Positions 20,594 through 30,489 of a stretch of 64,000 bases of DNA are shown piece after piece. The notes beneath the pieces were generated by a model. That model had not been told where the DNA came from. It ran no database searches and saw nothing but the letters and a program-made list of their open reading frames with translations. Source of the DNA: Orientallactaga sibirica (Eukaryota; Chordata; Mammalia; Rodentia; Dipodidae); NCBI GenBank assembly GCA_036365145.1, contig JAEOAD010000001.1:103760001-103824000 (forward strand). Reading direction: 5' to 3'. How positions within the stretch are numbered: position 1 is the first letter of the stretch; every line of letters starts with the position of its first letter. The translations under genes and the position numbers were made by a program.

Positions 20594-20599
20594 GGGGGG
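20594..20599. repeat. Target-site duplication, right (G6)
   Basis: Six G directly after the 5' LTR, matching 13954-13959. Confidence 0.7.
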
Positions 20600-20774
20600 T
20601 GGGGGGGGAGGTGACATGATAGAAAAGATGTGCTCAGTGCTTGTTGAATGATGCGGCTGAACATGATTTGTTTCTATCAAAAGTCATGTTGCAGTCTGAT
20701 CCTTCAACATAATGGTATTGAGGTGAGGCAGCTTTTTAAGGAAGGTGAGTAGGTTAGCCCCTCTAAAGGCATTA

Positions 20775-21060
20775 ATTCCCCTATCATGGGAGTTGGATAG
20801 ATCTCACAGGACTAGTTACTATGAGTGGGCCATAAAGCAAGTTGGCTTTCTTTGTTCCTCTCTTGCTCTCACTCATGCTCCCACTGTGACTGATACCATC
20901 TACCATCATGATGGCATATGAGGCCTTCACCAGGTATGCCTACCAGATCTTAGACTTTCAGCCTCCAAATGTGTGACCTAAATAAATAAACCTCTTTGTG
21001 TCTCAGTTATCCAGCCTTGAGTATCTACTATATTCTATTTAGTATTTCTATGCTAACAGG
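20775..21060 (+). mobile_element. MaLR (MLT1/MST-like) LTR 3' part
   Basis: 'cctatcatgggagttggat', 'gttcctctcttgctctcact', 'catgatggcatatgagg' and 'ctaaataaataaacctcttt' follow the plus orientation of ancient MaLR LTRs, ending in the polyadenylation region. Confidence 0.55.
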
Positions 21061-21064
21061 AAAA

Positions 21065-21830
21065 AAAAGATACTGATATAAATGAATGTGTAGACAAAAC
21101 CCATTCTCTCTGCTTGCCATGGCAAGACATGATTGATGGTTCAGAGATCATGCCATATCTCTCAAGATTTCAAGGTTCTTGGGAGCAACAGCTAGTACAG
21201 CAAAGATCATTCTCCTTCCCTCACTGTTCTAACCCTCCACCAAACAGGGCAGCACTTGCATGTACACACTGTCTCCTTTTCTCAACACTCAGGACCCAAA
21301 ATGAGCATTCAGCCTTATGTTTCTTCTTCATGTTTGGGCCATTAATCATGCACAGTCCTTGAATCACATGTGTCTACAGTAGTTGTTTTTCTGATATATT
21401 AGTTAGCTTGTGCCTGTACCAGTCACTGAAACAATCTTAGAATCTTAGAGCCTGGACAAAGGGAAATTGTTATACCCTCAGAGTAGACAACATTCTTTAG
21501 TGGTTCTGAGAAAGAGAAACGAAGATATTGCTTGCTTATGGCTCTGATATCCCCTTAGTTCTTCCTAAAAATCTATGACTGAAAGATTTATATCCACCCA
21601 ATGAGCAGAAAAAAGTGAGTGAGGAGAATCTTGCTGGTAGTTGGATAGAAAGACCTACATCAATCAGTTTCACCCGCATGCTATTGGCCAGGATGGAAGC
21701 ATTGCCTAAACCAAGCAGCAAGAGGTTGAAATCTGTGCCTATGAAGAAGAAATGATATTTTTGAATATGTAGTTATTCTCTGATATAACAATGTTTTTGT
21801 AAATTGTACTTAAAATAGAGTCTAGGGATA
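21065..21830. other. Unassigned sequence
   Basis: No gene seen. The part from about 21395 ('tattagttagcttgtgcctg') may be an old antisense LTR, but I cannot fix it. Confidence 0.35.
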
Positions 21831-21831
21831 G

Positions 21832-22112
21832 GGAAATGGTTCAGTGGTTAAGAGTGATTGCTGCTTAAGCATATGGGCCTTAGAGGGCTTGAAACAGCCT
21901 GAGTTCAACTGCCACAGAGCTCACCTATAAAGCTGAGTTTGACCATACATGTCAGTAACCCTCTTCCATAGGAGGCAGAGATCAGAAAATCACTGGGGTT
22001 TGGAGAGACTCCATCTCAAAGAAATATACAGATGAATGGTAGAAAATGACATTCAAAGTTCTCCTCTGCACTCTGCAAGCACACACATGGGGTACAGACA
22101 TGTGGACATATA
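21832..22112 (+). mobile_element. B4-like composite SINE
   Basis: tRNA/ID-like head 'gggaaatggttcagtggtta', B1-like middle with 'ctcttccataggaggcagag', tail 'gcaagcacacacatgg'. Confidence 0.65.
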
Positions 22113-22119
22113 TGTACAT

Positions 22120-22440
22120 TGTAGCAGACAGCTTCAGGTTCGCTGAGATGAACTTCCAGACCAGGCACAGTTAATGGAGGAAGGGATATTTATTATAACT
22201 TACAGATCCAGGGGATGTTCCATAATGGCAGAAGAAGCTGGCCTGCTCTTCACAGGACCAGGAAAGAAGAGAGAAAAAAAAAGCCAACCAGGTACACTGC
22301 ATATCTTTACAATGAAATCTCAAACCTACCATCACACCTTAAAGCCCAGTGACATTGCCTCTAGCAAGGTGGCTGAGGATGCAAACTATAAACTAATAAA
22401 ACACTGAATATATTGGGGGACATATATTCAAATTACCACA
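22120..22440 (-). repeat. 3' LTR of MaLR-type element
   Basis: On the minus strand it starts TGTGGTAATTTGAAT and ends CTGCTACA. It is nearly identical to 23635-23954. AATAAATATCCCTTCCTCC-type polyadenylation text lies near 22184-22200. Confidence 0.92.
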
Positions 22441-23613
22441 TTCCACCCCTGGACCCCAGTAGATTTATAATTATCATGCATTGTAAATTGTATTCAGTCC
22501 AGTTTCAAAAGTTCTCACAGTCTTGACCAACTTAAGATAGTGAGTCCTGTAAAATCAAACAAGTTAAATATTTTCAACATGTAAAGGCACAGGGTAAACA
22601 TTTTTAACTGTATAAGGCATAGCAATGAGAGACTAGAATAATGCAAACTGAACCACAAACAGCAGTTGTCAAACTTCTGAAGTTCAAGTTCAAGTTCAAT
22701 ATAACCAGAGACTGACAGTCTCCAGGTTTTCCAATTCCACCCCTCCAGCTGGGCAGAGTAGCCAGGAAAACTTTCATCCCATGCCAACAATGCACTCCAT
22801 GGTAGCCCTTTTGCACAGTCCTGGTATATCCAAAACATCTTCAGGTCTCCATGCAAACCACGGTCCATCTTCCAAAGGTTCTTCCAGCTTATTCTTAAGG
22901 GTCTTCATACCCTGCCTCATGCTGCATCTCAGCAGCGGCTCCTGGAACTGTATGCAATTCATGACCACTCCATGCATTTTTCATGCTTCCAAAACAAATA
23001 CCAGGTGTGCAGGACACAGCCATATTCTTAATCCAGGGAAGAAATAAATCATAGCTTTGAAAAGCAGGTTCCTTCTCCAATCAACTCTTTTCAAAAGTTT
23101 ACATTTCTAACAGTCTTTCCTCAGGCATCCTCTCCATTGTTTTAATGTAAAGCAGTCAGACCACCTTCCTTCCACCTTCCTTAAGATTGCTAGACAATAG
23201 CAGCTCCAGTAACCTAAACCCAGTCTCAGTGCCTCCAATTTTAACTTGCTTGAGGTTTTTCAACTTAAAATCTTAAAATCTCAGTCCGATATCTTTAATC
23301 AAGCAAATCAGTCCATTACAAATTTAACCTTGATCAAACTTTCTGGGCCTGGATAGTGGAATGCAGCCACCGCTTATGCCAGTAGCCCAGTTCCAACAAT
23401 GTCCTCCGCAGTCTTTCCTTCCCCTTAGAAAGCTCATAAGCCAAGCCTTGACATTCAATACTGTCTGCATTAAGCATTCTCAAACTCTCATCAGAATAGT
23501 CCATAAAACTTGGCTTACAACTCCAGAAGGCATCTTCAGTTGCAAGCACCATGCCCATTACTCCAAAACAAAGGTTCCAAAAGATGAATATCCACACGGT
23601 CTGGTTTATCTCA

Positions 23614-23630
23614 CCCCACTCCTGGTACCA
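23614..23630 (-). promoter_or_regulatory. Primer binding site, tRNA-Leu(UAA)-like
   Basis: The minus strand reads TGGTACCAGGAGTGGGG four bases after the 5' LTR. It is the complement of the 3' end of tRNA-Leu(UAA) as I recall it. ERVL-group elements are known for Leu primers. Confidence 0.8.
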
Positions 23631-23634
23631 CTTT

Positions 23635-23954
23635 TGTAGCAGACAGCTTCAGGTTCGCTGAGATGAACTTCCAGACCAGGCACAGTTAATGGAGGAAGGG
23701 ATATTTATTATAGCTTACAGATCCAGGGGAAGTTCCATAATGGCAGAAGAAGCTGGTCTGCTCTTCATGGGACTAGGCAAGAGAGAGAAAAAAAGTCAAC
23801 CAGGCACACTTTGCATATCTTTACAATGAAATCTCAAACCTACCATCACACCTTAATGCCCAGTGACATTGCCTCTAGCAAGGTGGCTGAGGATGCAAAC
23901 TATAAACTAATAAAACCCTGAATATATTGGGGGACATATATTCAAGCTACCACA
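23635..23954 (-). repeat. 5' LTR of MaLR-type element
   Basis: 320 bp, TGTGGTAG...CTGCTACA on the minus strand, paired with 22120-22440. Confidence 0.92.
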
Positions 23955-23984
23955 TACATATATCATACATCACATACTACAACA

Positions 23985-24040
23985 TATAGACTCCATACAC
24001 ACACACCATACCATCCATACTCCACACACACACACATGCC
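23985..24040. repeat. CA-rich low-complexity stretch
   Basis: Repeated CACA/CATA words between the MaLR element and the next SINE. Confidence 0.7.
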
Positions 24041-24235
24041 CAAAATGAAAAACCCAACATAACAATAAGCTAATTCAGAGAGCTGTTATTTACATTATTA
24101 TAATTTTGGCTATCTATCATATTGAAAACAATGGAATTAACTCAAACTATTAATAGTCCCTTCTACTAATAGTAATAAAATTCAATAACATGTGATAAAA
24201 GAAAGGCATAATTTAAAAAACTAGGGACTCATCTG

Positions 24236-24378
24236 CTAGGCGTGATGGCACACACCTTTAATCCCAGCACTTGGGAGGCAGAGGCAGGAGGATCTCCAAA
24301 AGTTTGAGGCCACCCTAAGACTACATACTGAATTCCAGGACAGCCTGAGCTAGAGTGAGACCTTACCTCAAAACAAAA
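24236..24378 (+). mobile_element. B1-like SINE
   Basis: 'ctaggcgtgatggcacacac', 'aatcccagcacttgggagg', 'tgaattccaggacagcctg', 'cttacctcaaaac'. Confidence 0.88.
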
Positions 24379-24387
24379 CAACTAAAA

Positions 24388-24391
24388 TATT

Positions 24392-24422
<31 letters not shown>

Positions 24423-24645
24423 TTTTTTTGGAGAGAGATGCAGAGAGAGAGAGAGAATGGGTGTGCCAGCAGTCTCTCAGCTGCTGCAAACGAAATCCAG
24501 ATGTGTGCACCCCCTTGTGGGCAAGTGCAGCACTGCCCCCTTGTGTCACTTTGCATCTGGCTAAACGTGGGACCTGGAGATTGGAACTGGGTTCTTAGGC
24601 TTCGCGCGCAGGCACCTTAACTGCTAAGCCATCTCTCCCGCCCTA
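24388..24645 (-). mobile_element. tRNA-derived SINE, long-core subtype
   Basis: (TTTA)n tail at 24390-24427, 'cccccttgtgggcaagtgc', 'tggctaaacgtgggacctgg', ending 'gccatctctcccgcc'. Confidence 0.88.
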
Positions 24646-24659
24646 AAATATTTTTTTAA

Positions 24660-25220
24660 AGAGAAGAAGGAGGAATATTTGGCCCTACTACATTCCAAGT
24701 TTACTATAAGGCCATAGTAATTAAAAATGCATGTAGTTGGTATAAAAATAGGTGATAGTGAATTGAATAGGAGTGCTCAGGGATGAACTTAAACATGTAT
24801 GGGAACTAAACTATAACAGAAGCACTGTCATTATCAATGACAAAAAATATAACTGATAAATGAGTCAATAGCTTTCTATTAGGAAAAAATAGGAGCCCTA
24901 CATTAAGCATTAGATCACACATGCAAAATATAATGGATTTTTTTAAATGACATTAAAAAGAATTACCTAAAATTTGTATTGTGAACATTATCAACAATAT
25001 TTAGTATTCATATTGCTTAAAATTTTCTGTAAAACACTAAGTAATTGTCACAAAAGATGATAAAAAGTGACCAAATAAAAGTTAAACTTCTTATCATGAA
25101 AAATTATACTTCCATCCACAGTAAGTACCAAGGACCGAGGTAGAAAAAATTTCAATATATATAAAAATGGAAAAATAATTCAGATTAGTTAAGGAAATCT
25201 TAGAAATTAATAATTATAGA
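24660..25220 (+). mobile_element. L1 ORF2 3' fragment
   Basis: 'ctataaggccatagtaatta' and 'agttggtataaaaataggtg' are L1 ORF2 C-terminal text in decayed form. L1 resumes after an LTR-like block at 25556. Confidence 0.6.
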
Positions 25221-25227
25221 GCTTGTA

Positions 25228-25552
25228 TCAGTGACTTTTTCATTGTTGGGACAAAATACCAGAAGCGGTTTAAGGAAGGAAAGGGTTTATGTGTGGAAGC
25301 TCACGGTGGAGAAAGAATGATAAGAGCAGAAAAACAGTGTTATATCATCACATCATCATGGAGGCAGCAGAGAGAAAGAACAGGAAATAGAGCCAGGGTT
25401 CAAGGTCCACCCCCAGTGACAGATTTCATCAAGAAACAGTCTAACTCCTAAAGATTCAACAGTCTTCCCAAACAATACCACCAGCTGGGGATTAAGTACT
25501 CAAATACATGAGTCTATGAGGGACATTTTAAAATCAAACCACCAAAGCACTA
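25228..25552 (-). mobile_element. MT/ORR-like LTR inserted in L1
   Basis: 'tgactttttcattgttggga', 'taaggaaggaaagggtttat' and 'aaatcaaaccaccaaagc' follow the reverse complement of rodent MaLR LTRs. L1 sequence continues on both sides. Confidence 0.5.
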
Positions 25553-25555
25553 AAT

Positions 25556-25850
25556 AGTTCTCAATAAATATAAACAACATTTCAAGAGGCAATTGACAGG
25601 AATGGAAATAAAAGCAGGCAACACATTTATGAAAAGACATTCAACTTTAATCTGGGTAATACAAATTAAAGGAATAATGACATTTTACACTCATCAAAAT
25701 GTCAATATGTAAATATAACAATAGTGAATGTTGATGAGAATGCAAATAATTGTCCTCTGACAGCCTGTTAGCATCTAAGTTCAACTGGCAAATCATATTG
25801 GAGATCCAATTTTCTATAATTATGCAACTGATCAATGTGACACTCTATGG
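25556..25850 (+). mobile_element. L1 3'-end fragment (continuation)
   Basis: 'tatgaaaagacattcaactt' and 'tttacactcatcaaaatg' match the L1 3' region around 'caaatcaaaaccacaatgag'. Confidence 0.55.
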
Positions 25851-25859
25851 TCTATTATT

Positions 25860-26400
25860 AACTTTTTCATTGTTATGACTTTATATCTAACAAGAAGCTA
25901 TTTAAAAGTCTGGGGTGAAGCTAAGTACACTTGCTGTATAAGGATGGGATCTTGAGAGGGTCTGAGTTTGATCCCTAGCACCCTCATAAAAAGAAGTAGC
26001 CACACATGCCAGTAATCCCTGTCCTATGAGGGAATAGGAGGGGACAAGTAAATTTCTGGGGCTTACTGATCAGCCAGTCTGACCAAAAGCATCAGCTTCA
26101 GGTTTAGTAAGACTGTCTCAAAGAAATAAAGCTGAAGAATATTAGGTATGCTAAACGTTTCTCTGGCCTCCACATTCATGCTCATAGGTTGTGAAATTGA
26201 CACACACATGCCAACAATATACATACACACACCACACATACTACATACACTTGTCAAAATAAATAACTAAAAGAAGCAATTTAAGGAAGGGAGGGCTTAT
26301 TTCATCTTACAGTTTGCAGTTCATCTATTGTGGCTGGAAAGACAATGCACCCGGAGGTCACTTCAATCCACAGTGAGAAAGCAGAGAACAATGCAGGCAC
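25860..26400 (-). mobile_element. MT/ORR-like LTR split by a B4-like SINE
   Basis: The left part is 'tttttcattgttatgacttt' and the right part is 'ggaagggagggcttatttc', the same family as 25228-25552. The SINE at 25907-26270 sits between them. Confidence 0.5.
25907..26270 (+). mobile_element. B4-like composite SINE with 14-bp target duplication
   Basis: 'tgaagctaagtacacttgct' head, 'gagtttgatccctagcaccc', 'gccagtaatccctgtcctat', 'ctctggcctccacattcatg', CA-rich tail. AAGAAGC(T/A)ATTTAA occurs at 25893-25906 and 26271-26284 and differs by one base. Confidence 0.75.
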
Positions 26401-26404
26401 ACAG

Positions 26405-26975
26405 GCTATTGCTTGTCTCAATTTCTTTGTGTTATCAAAAGACAAGTCAAGGAAGAAAATAAATTATATTCAATAAACAGTGGTGAAGTGAGATAAGAAA
26501 ACTTTTTGAATATTAGTTCTTTATACCAAATAATATAATGCCCACTATGTGGACTAGTGAAAATATATGACAGAATGAAGAAAAAAGCACAAGTCAAATC
26601 TGATTTGGAAACATGGATATATTTTCTAAGCATAAACTGATAAAAATAAAAATCCCTCAGAAGATAAAGAATAGATTGGATCAAAAACATTCTATACTTC
26701 AAAACATTCCACAAAACATTTAGAATAAATATTTGTATTTATGATAAATATTTGGAAGTTTTACTATACAAAACTATTTAAAAATGAATAGATAAAATAG
26801 AAATGAGCAAGTATAAAATGGACCAAATATATAGATAGTTTATAATGGGAATATAATATATATATATAATAGCAATACATTAAATATAATAAAAATAAAA
26901 ACATAATAAAATGATACATATAATAATACTTAAAAATCAAAAGTCATTAGAGGTTTAAAAATGAAATTTAACAAT
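26405..26975. other. Unassigned, very AT-rich sequence
   Basis: Contains (TA)n around 26855-26870 and AATA-rich stretches. No gene or clear repeat family. Confidence 0.4.
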
Positions 26976-26979
26976 TAGA

Positions 26980-27260
26980 AACATTTTGAGTTCTTTAGAT
27001 TGGCAGTTTTTTAAATTAAAACATTCACTCAAGAGTGCAAATAAATATGTACTCATAAATTCTTTGGGAGAATTAGGTGATAACTTTCTGTGAAACCTTT
27101 TATTGAGAAGGTGCAAAAAAACTTTGATTATACCAAATATTTTCATCCAACAATTCTAATTCTAAAAATTTACCCTAAGAAAATAATTATGATTTTGCAT
27201 AAAATGATCTCTTTGAGTGCATTTGAAATGTTCATCATAACATGTCCTGGACAATAAAAT
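26980..27260 (+). mobile_element. Possible L1M fragment
   Basis: 'tttaccctaagaaaataatt' and 'atgttcatcataacatgtcc' resemble L1M 3' text. Weak. Confidence 0.35.
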
Positions 27261-27263
27261 AAG

Positions 27264-27656
27264 TGTGGTACTTTGAATGGATGTCTCCCAATATATTCAG
27301 CATTTTACTAAAGGTTTGTATTTAGATCTGTAGCAGCCACCTGCCTAGAGGAAGTGTCACTGTGGTGGATCATAGGGTCCAACCCTAAGGTGTGGGTGTG
27401 GACTTGAATCTTAGTCTAAAGATATGCAAAGTACCTTAGCCTTGCCTGTAATTCCTAAGTGTGCTATGTGGTGTGACTTTTGGGTTTTGGCTTGTGGCTC
27501 TTCTGTCTCTCTCTTTGCTTGGACCTGTGAAAACAGCCTAGCTTCTTCTGCCATTATGGAACTTCCAATGTATCTGTAAGTTTCAAATAAATATCCTTTC
27601 TTCCATACTGTGTCTGATTTGGAACTTCATCCCAGTGACCTGAGGCTGTTACTACA
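27264..27656 (+). repeat. 5' LTR of plus-strand MaLR-type element
   Basis: 393 bp, TGTGGTACTTTGAATGG at the start and ACTACA at the end. AATAAATATC polyadenylation block at about 27587. It is longer than the 22120 LTRs because of extra text such as 'ttttgggttttggcttgtgg'. Confidence 0.88.
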
Positions 27657-27660
27657 GAAT

Positions 27661-27677
27661 TGGTGCCAGGAGTGGGG
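27661..27677 (+). promoter_or_regulatory. Primer binding site, tRNA-Leu-like
   Basis: TGGTGCCAGGAGTGGGG, one base different from the site in the other MaLR-type element. Confidence 0.78.
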
Positions 27678-28278
27678 TGTGGATATAATGAATCTGACCA
27701 TGTGGATTCTGGTTTTTTGGAACTTCTGTTTTGGAAGAATGGGCATAGAATTGGTACTTGCAACTGAAAATGCCTTCTGGAGCAGTAAACCAAGTATTTT
27801 GGAAAATTCTTGTGAGAGCTTGAAAATGCTACATCCAGAAAATAATTGTGTTTAGAGGGTTGGCTTATGAACTTGGAGTCTTGGCTTATAAACTTTCTAA
27901 GGGGAAGGAAATACTGCAGAGGACTTTGTTGGGGGCTACTGGCATAAGGGATGGCTGCATTCTGCTGCCCTGGCCCAGAGAGTTAAATCATGGTTAAATT
28001 TGTAATGTGCTTGGCTAAAGGCATGGGACTGAGAGACTTAAGATTTTAAGTTGAAAAAAATTCAAGCGAGTTCAAAATTACTGGCACAGAAACTGGTTGC
28101 TGAAGCTGCTATTGTCAAATACATTAGCATTTGGAAGGAAGATGGCCTAACAACTTTCCATTGAAATAATGGAAAGGATGCCTAAGGAAAGATTATGATA
28201 GACATACAAATTCTTTTGGAAAGAGTTGTCTGGAAAAGGAACAATGTTATGATTTATTTTGTCTCTGAATTAAAAATA

Positions 28279-28432
28279 TGGCTGAGCTGGGAATAGTGGC
28301 ACACACCTTTAATCCCAGCACTCAGTAGGCAGAGGTAGGAAAATTGCCATAAATTCAATGCTACCCTGAGAATACAGAGTGAATTCCAGGTCAGCCTGAG
28401 GTAGAGTGAGACCGTACTTTGGAAAACCAATA
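28279..28432 (+). mobile_element. B1-like SINE in MaLR internal region
   Basis: 'gctgggaatagtggcacaca', 'aatcccagcactcagtaggc', 'tgaattccaggtcagcctg', 'gagaccgtactttggaaaac'. Confidence 0.85.
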
Positions 28433-28445
28433 TAGATAGATAGAT

Positions 28446-28502
<57 letters not shown>

Positions 28503-28505
28503 CAG
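28432..28505. repeat. (GATA)n microsatellite
   Basis: About 16 GATA units with two short breaks, at the tail of the B1. The minus-strand frames reading Ser-Ile-Tyr-Leu repeats are its translation. Confidence 0.95.
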
Positions 28506-29134
28506 ACAAATAGCTGTGTCTTGAACACCTGATATGATTTTGGGAGCATCAAAAATGGATGGAGTGGTCATAAAGTACACACACAGTTCCAGGAACCACT
28601 GCTCAGATGCAGCATATAGACAGGGCATGATAACCTTGAGGAAAAGCCTGGCAAAGCCATTGAAAGGTGGACTGTGGTTTGCATGGAGACACAAAAATGT
28701 TTTGGATATACCATGACTGTGCAATGGCTACCATGGAGTGCACTGCTAGCCTGGGATGTAAGTTTTCCCTGGCTATTCAGCCCAGCTAGAGGGACAGAAT
28801 TGCAAAATCCAGAGACTGTCACTGGTTATGATATTGAGATTGAACTACAGAAGTTTGATGTTTGCTTGATGGTTATTGATTTTACATTGTTCCAGTCTTT
28901 CTTTCTTATGCTTTATAGCAGTTGAAAATGCTTACTCTGTGCCTTTATATATTGAAAGTATATAACTTGTATGATTTTATCGGACTCACAGCTAAGAGAC
29001 TATGTTAAATCTCAGATGAGACTTTGGACTTTAGAACTGTCTTCAGTTGGTAAAGATTGTAGAGACCTTTGAAATTGGACTGAATACAATTTACAATGAT
29101 ATGGTCATGAATCTACTGGGGGCCAGGGATGGAA

Positions 29135-29465
29135 TGTGGTAGGTTGAATGGATTGCCCCCAATATATTCAGGATTTTAATAAAGTTTGTAATTTAGATCT
29201 GCAGCCACTTGGCTGGAGGTGGTGTCACTATGGATGGATTCTAGTGTCCAGCCCTAAGGTGTGGTGGTGAATTGAATTCCAGTCTAAAAATATGCAAAGT
29301 GCTTGAGCTTTGCCTGGAATTCCTAAGTGTGCTATGTGGTATGGCTTTTGGGTTTTGGCTCTTTTTGTCTCTCTGCTTAGATCCATGAAAACAGGCTAGT
29401 GTCTTTTGGCATTATGGGACTTCCCCTTCTGTAAGCTTCAAATAAATATCCCTTCCTCCTAAATA
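29135..29465 (+). repeat. 3' LTR of plus-strand MaLR-type element, truncated
   Basis: TGTGGTAGGTTGAATGG start. It aligns with 27264-27600 and breaks off after the polyadenylation block. Confidence 0.85.
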
Positions 29466-29469
29466 CTTT

Positions 29470-30290
29470 CCTCATGTCCCTCCTCCCCTTACTTTTATTC
29501 TGACTATTTTCTTACTACTGTTTCTAATGAAAACATGTACGTGTTAAGGGGAGCCACTCAAAATTCCTGTTTCCAATGATCTGCAAAAACACCCAACACA
29601 AAACACATCAGAAAAGGCCTGCTACAAGGGTTTTTGAAGATTTAGAGGAAGCTACTGTGTACTCACAAAGAAACAGTAAAACTACTTTTTTATCCACATT
29701 ACAACATTTGCTCCAGGCATGAGAGGTAAGAGCTTATTTCTAACAGGTCAGATCAGTACTTCTCATCCACCAAAACCTAAAATAGCCTTTTTCTCTCCCT
29801 GTCTTTCTGTCCCTCCTTCTCTCTCTCTCTCTGTCACACACACACACACAGACATGGAAGAGAGATCAGGAAAGCATCGAAAGTTTGGGAATGCTTCTGT
29901 TCAGGGCAGAGACTCAGGGCCAGCCAAAAGTTTCCCAGGTAGGACCCAAAGGTAGGGTGCCTTGGGATAATAGGCTTTAATTTCCAAGTCTTTAACATAA
30001 CAAGAGACAGACTGAGGTGGGGACCTCACATTAGGCATTTGGCAAAATGGGATTATCTGACTGTACTAGTCTGATGGCCACTATAAACTAAGACCCAGGC
30101 CTCTCTCCCTATTTGGGGGTAACCAATACAGCCCATTTGAGTTGCCATTGCCCCATCAAATTGAGAAAAATTGCCCTAAAACACATTAGAAACAGACACT
30201 TTGAATACTATACTACATAGGAAGTCAGAATTCCATCTTACTTTATTAAGGATATGTAATGGCTCTTAATTACAAGTGTTAAGAGGGGAT
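29470..30290. other. Unassigned sequence with CT/CA repeat
   Basis: (CT)n then (CA)n at about 29815-29850. A 78-codon frame across it (29719-29955) is repeat-driven. No gene. Confidence 0.4.
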
Positions 30291-30294
30291 TCAT

Positions 30295-30482
30295 GGGCTG
30301 GAGAGATGGCTTAGCAGTTAAGGCACTTGTTTGCGAAGCCTAAGGACCCAGGTTCAATTATCCAGTACCCACGTAAGCCAGATGCACAAGATGGAGTTAT
30401 ATGCAGTGGCTAGAGGCCCTGGTATGTCTATTTTCTCTCTCTCCTTCTCTCTCTTTCCCTTTCTCAAATAAATAAGTAAAAG
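30295..30482 (+). mobile_element. tRNA-derived SINE
   Basis: 'gggctggagagatggcttag', 'gtaagccagatgcacaag', CT-rich run and (AAAT) tail. Confidence 0.88.
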
Positions 30483-30489
30483 GGGAGCT

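Larger units (their letters stand above)
13954..20599 (-). mobile_element. Class II (betaretrovirus-like) endogenous provirus, env-less, defective
   Basis: This is a nearly complete provirus read on the minus strand: 5' LTR 20231-20593, primer site 20211-20228, leader, gag 18146-19534, pro about 17659-18130, pol 15045-about 17690, a 730-bp non-coding segment, and 3' LTR 13960-14316. Six G residues lie directly outside each LTR (13954-13959 and 20594-20599), giving a 6-bp target duplication, the length usual for class II elements. The class call is also supported by two CCHC knuckles in NC, pro in a frame of its own, a pro-to-pol shift in the -1 direction, a YMDD polymerase box and a Lys-type primer site. 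There is no env frame. Frameshifts and stops in gag and pol make it incapable of encoding a full set of proteins. By eye the two LTRs differ at roughly 25-30 positions plus indels, so it is not a recent insertion. Confidence 0.93.
22120..23954 (-). mobile_element. Complete MaLR-type LTR element (non-autonomous)
   Basis: Two LTRs (22120-22440 and 23635-23954) in the same minus orientation flank 1194 bp of internal sequence. TACAT at 22115-22119 and 23955-23959 forms an exact 5-bp target duplication, the length usual for ERVL/MaLR. The internal part starts with a tRNA-Leu-like primer site and encodes no protein motif. It is homologous to the internal part of the plus-strand element at 27264-29465. 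Mobilisation would have depended on enzymes supplied by an autonomous ERVL-type element. Confidence 0.9.
27264..29465 (+). mobile_element. MaLR-type LTR element, plus orientation, 3' LTR truncated
   Basis: 5' LTR 27264-27656, primer site 27661-27677, internal region with a SINE and GATA repeat inserted, 3' LTR from 29135. The internal text ('aagcagttaaa'-type words around 27880-27960, 'actgggggccagggatggaa' just before the 3' LTR) matches the minus-strand element at 22120-23954 in reverse complement. The 3' LTR stops near 29460, shortly after its AATAAATATCCCTTCCTCC block, so its end is lost. No protein is encoded. Confidence 0.87.

Noticed and set aside
22774..23080. Several overlapping 60-90-codon frames on both strands
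   Set aside because: They lie inside the non-coding interior of a MaLR-type element and recur in diverged form in the second copy near 28534-28822.
28254..28724. 156-codon minus-strand frame with Ser-Ile-Tyr-Leu repeats
   Set aside because: Translation of the (GATA)n tract plus flanking B1 and MaLR internal sequence.
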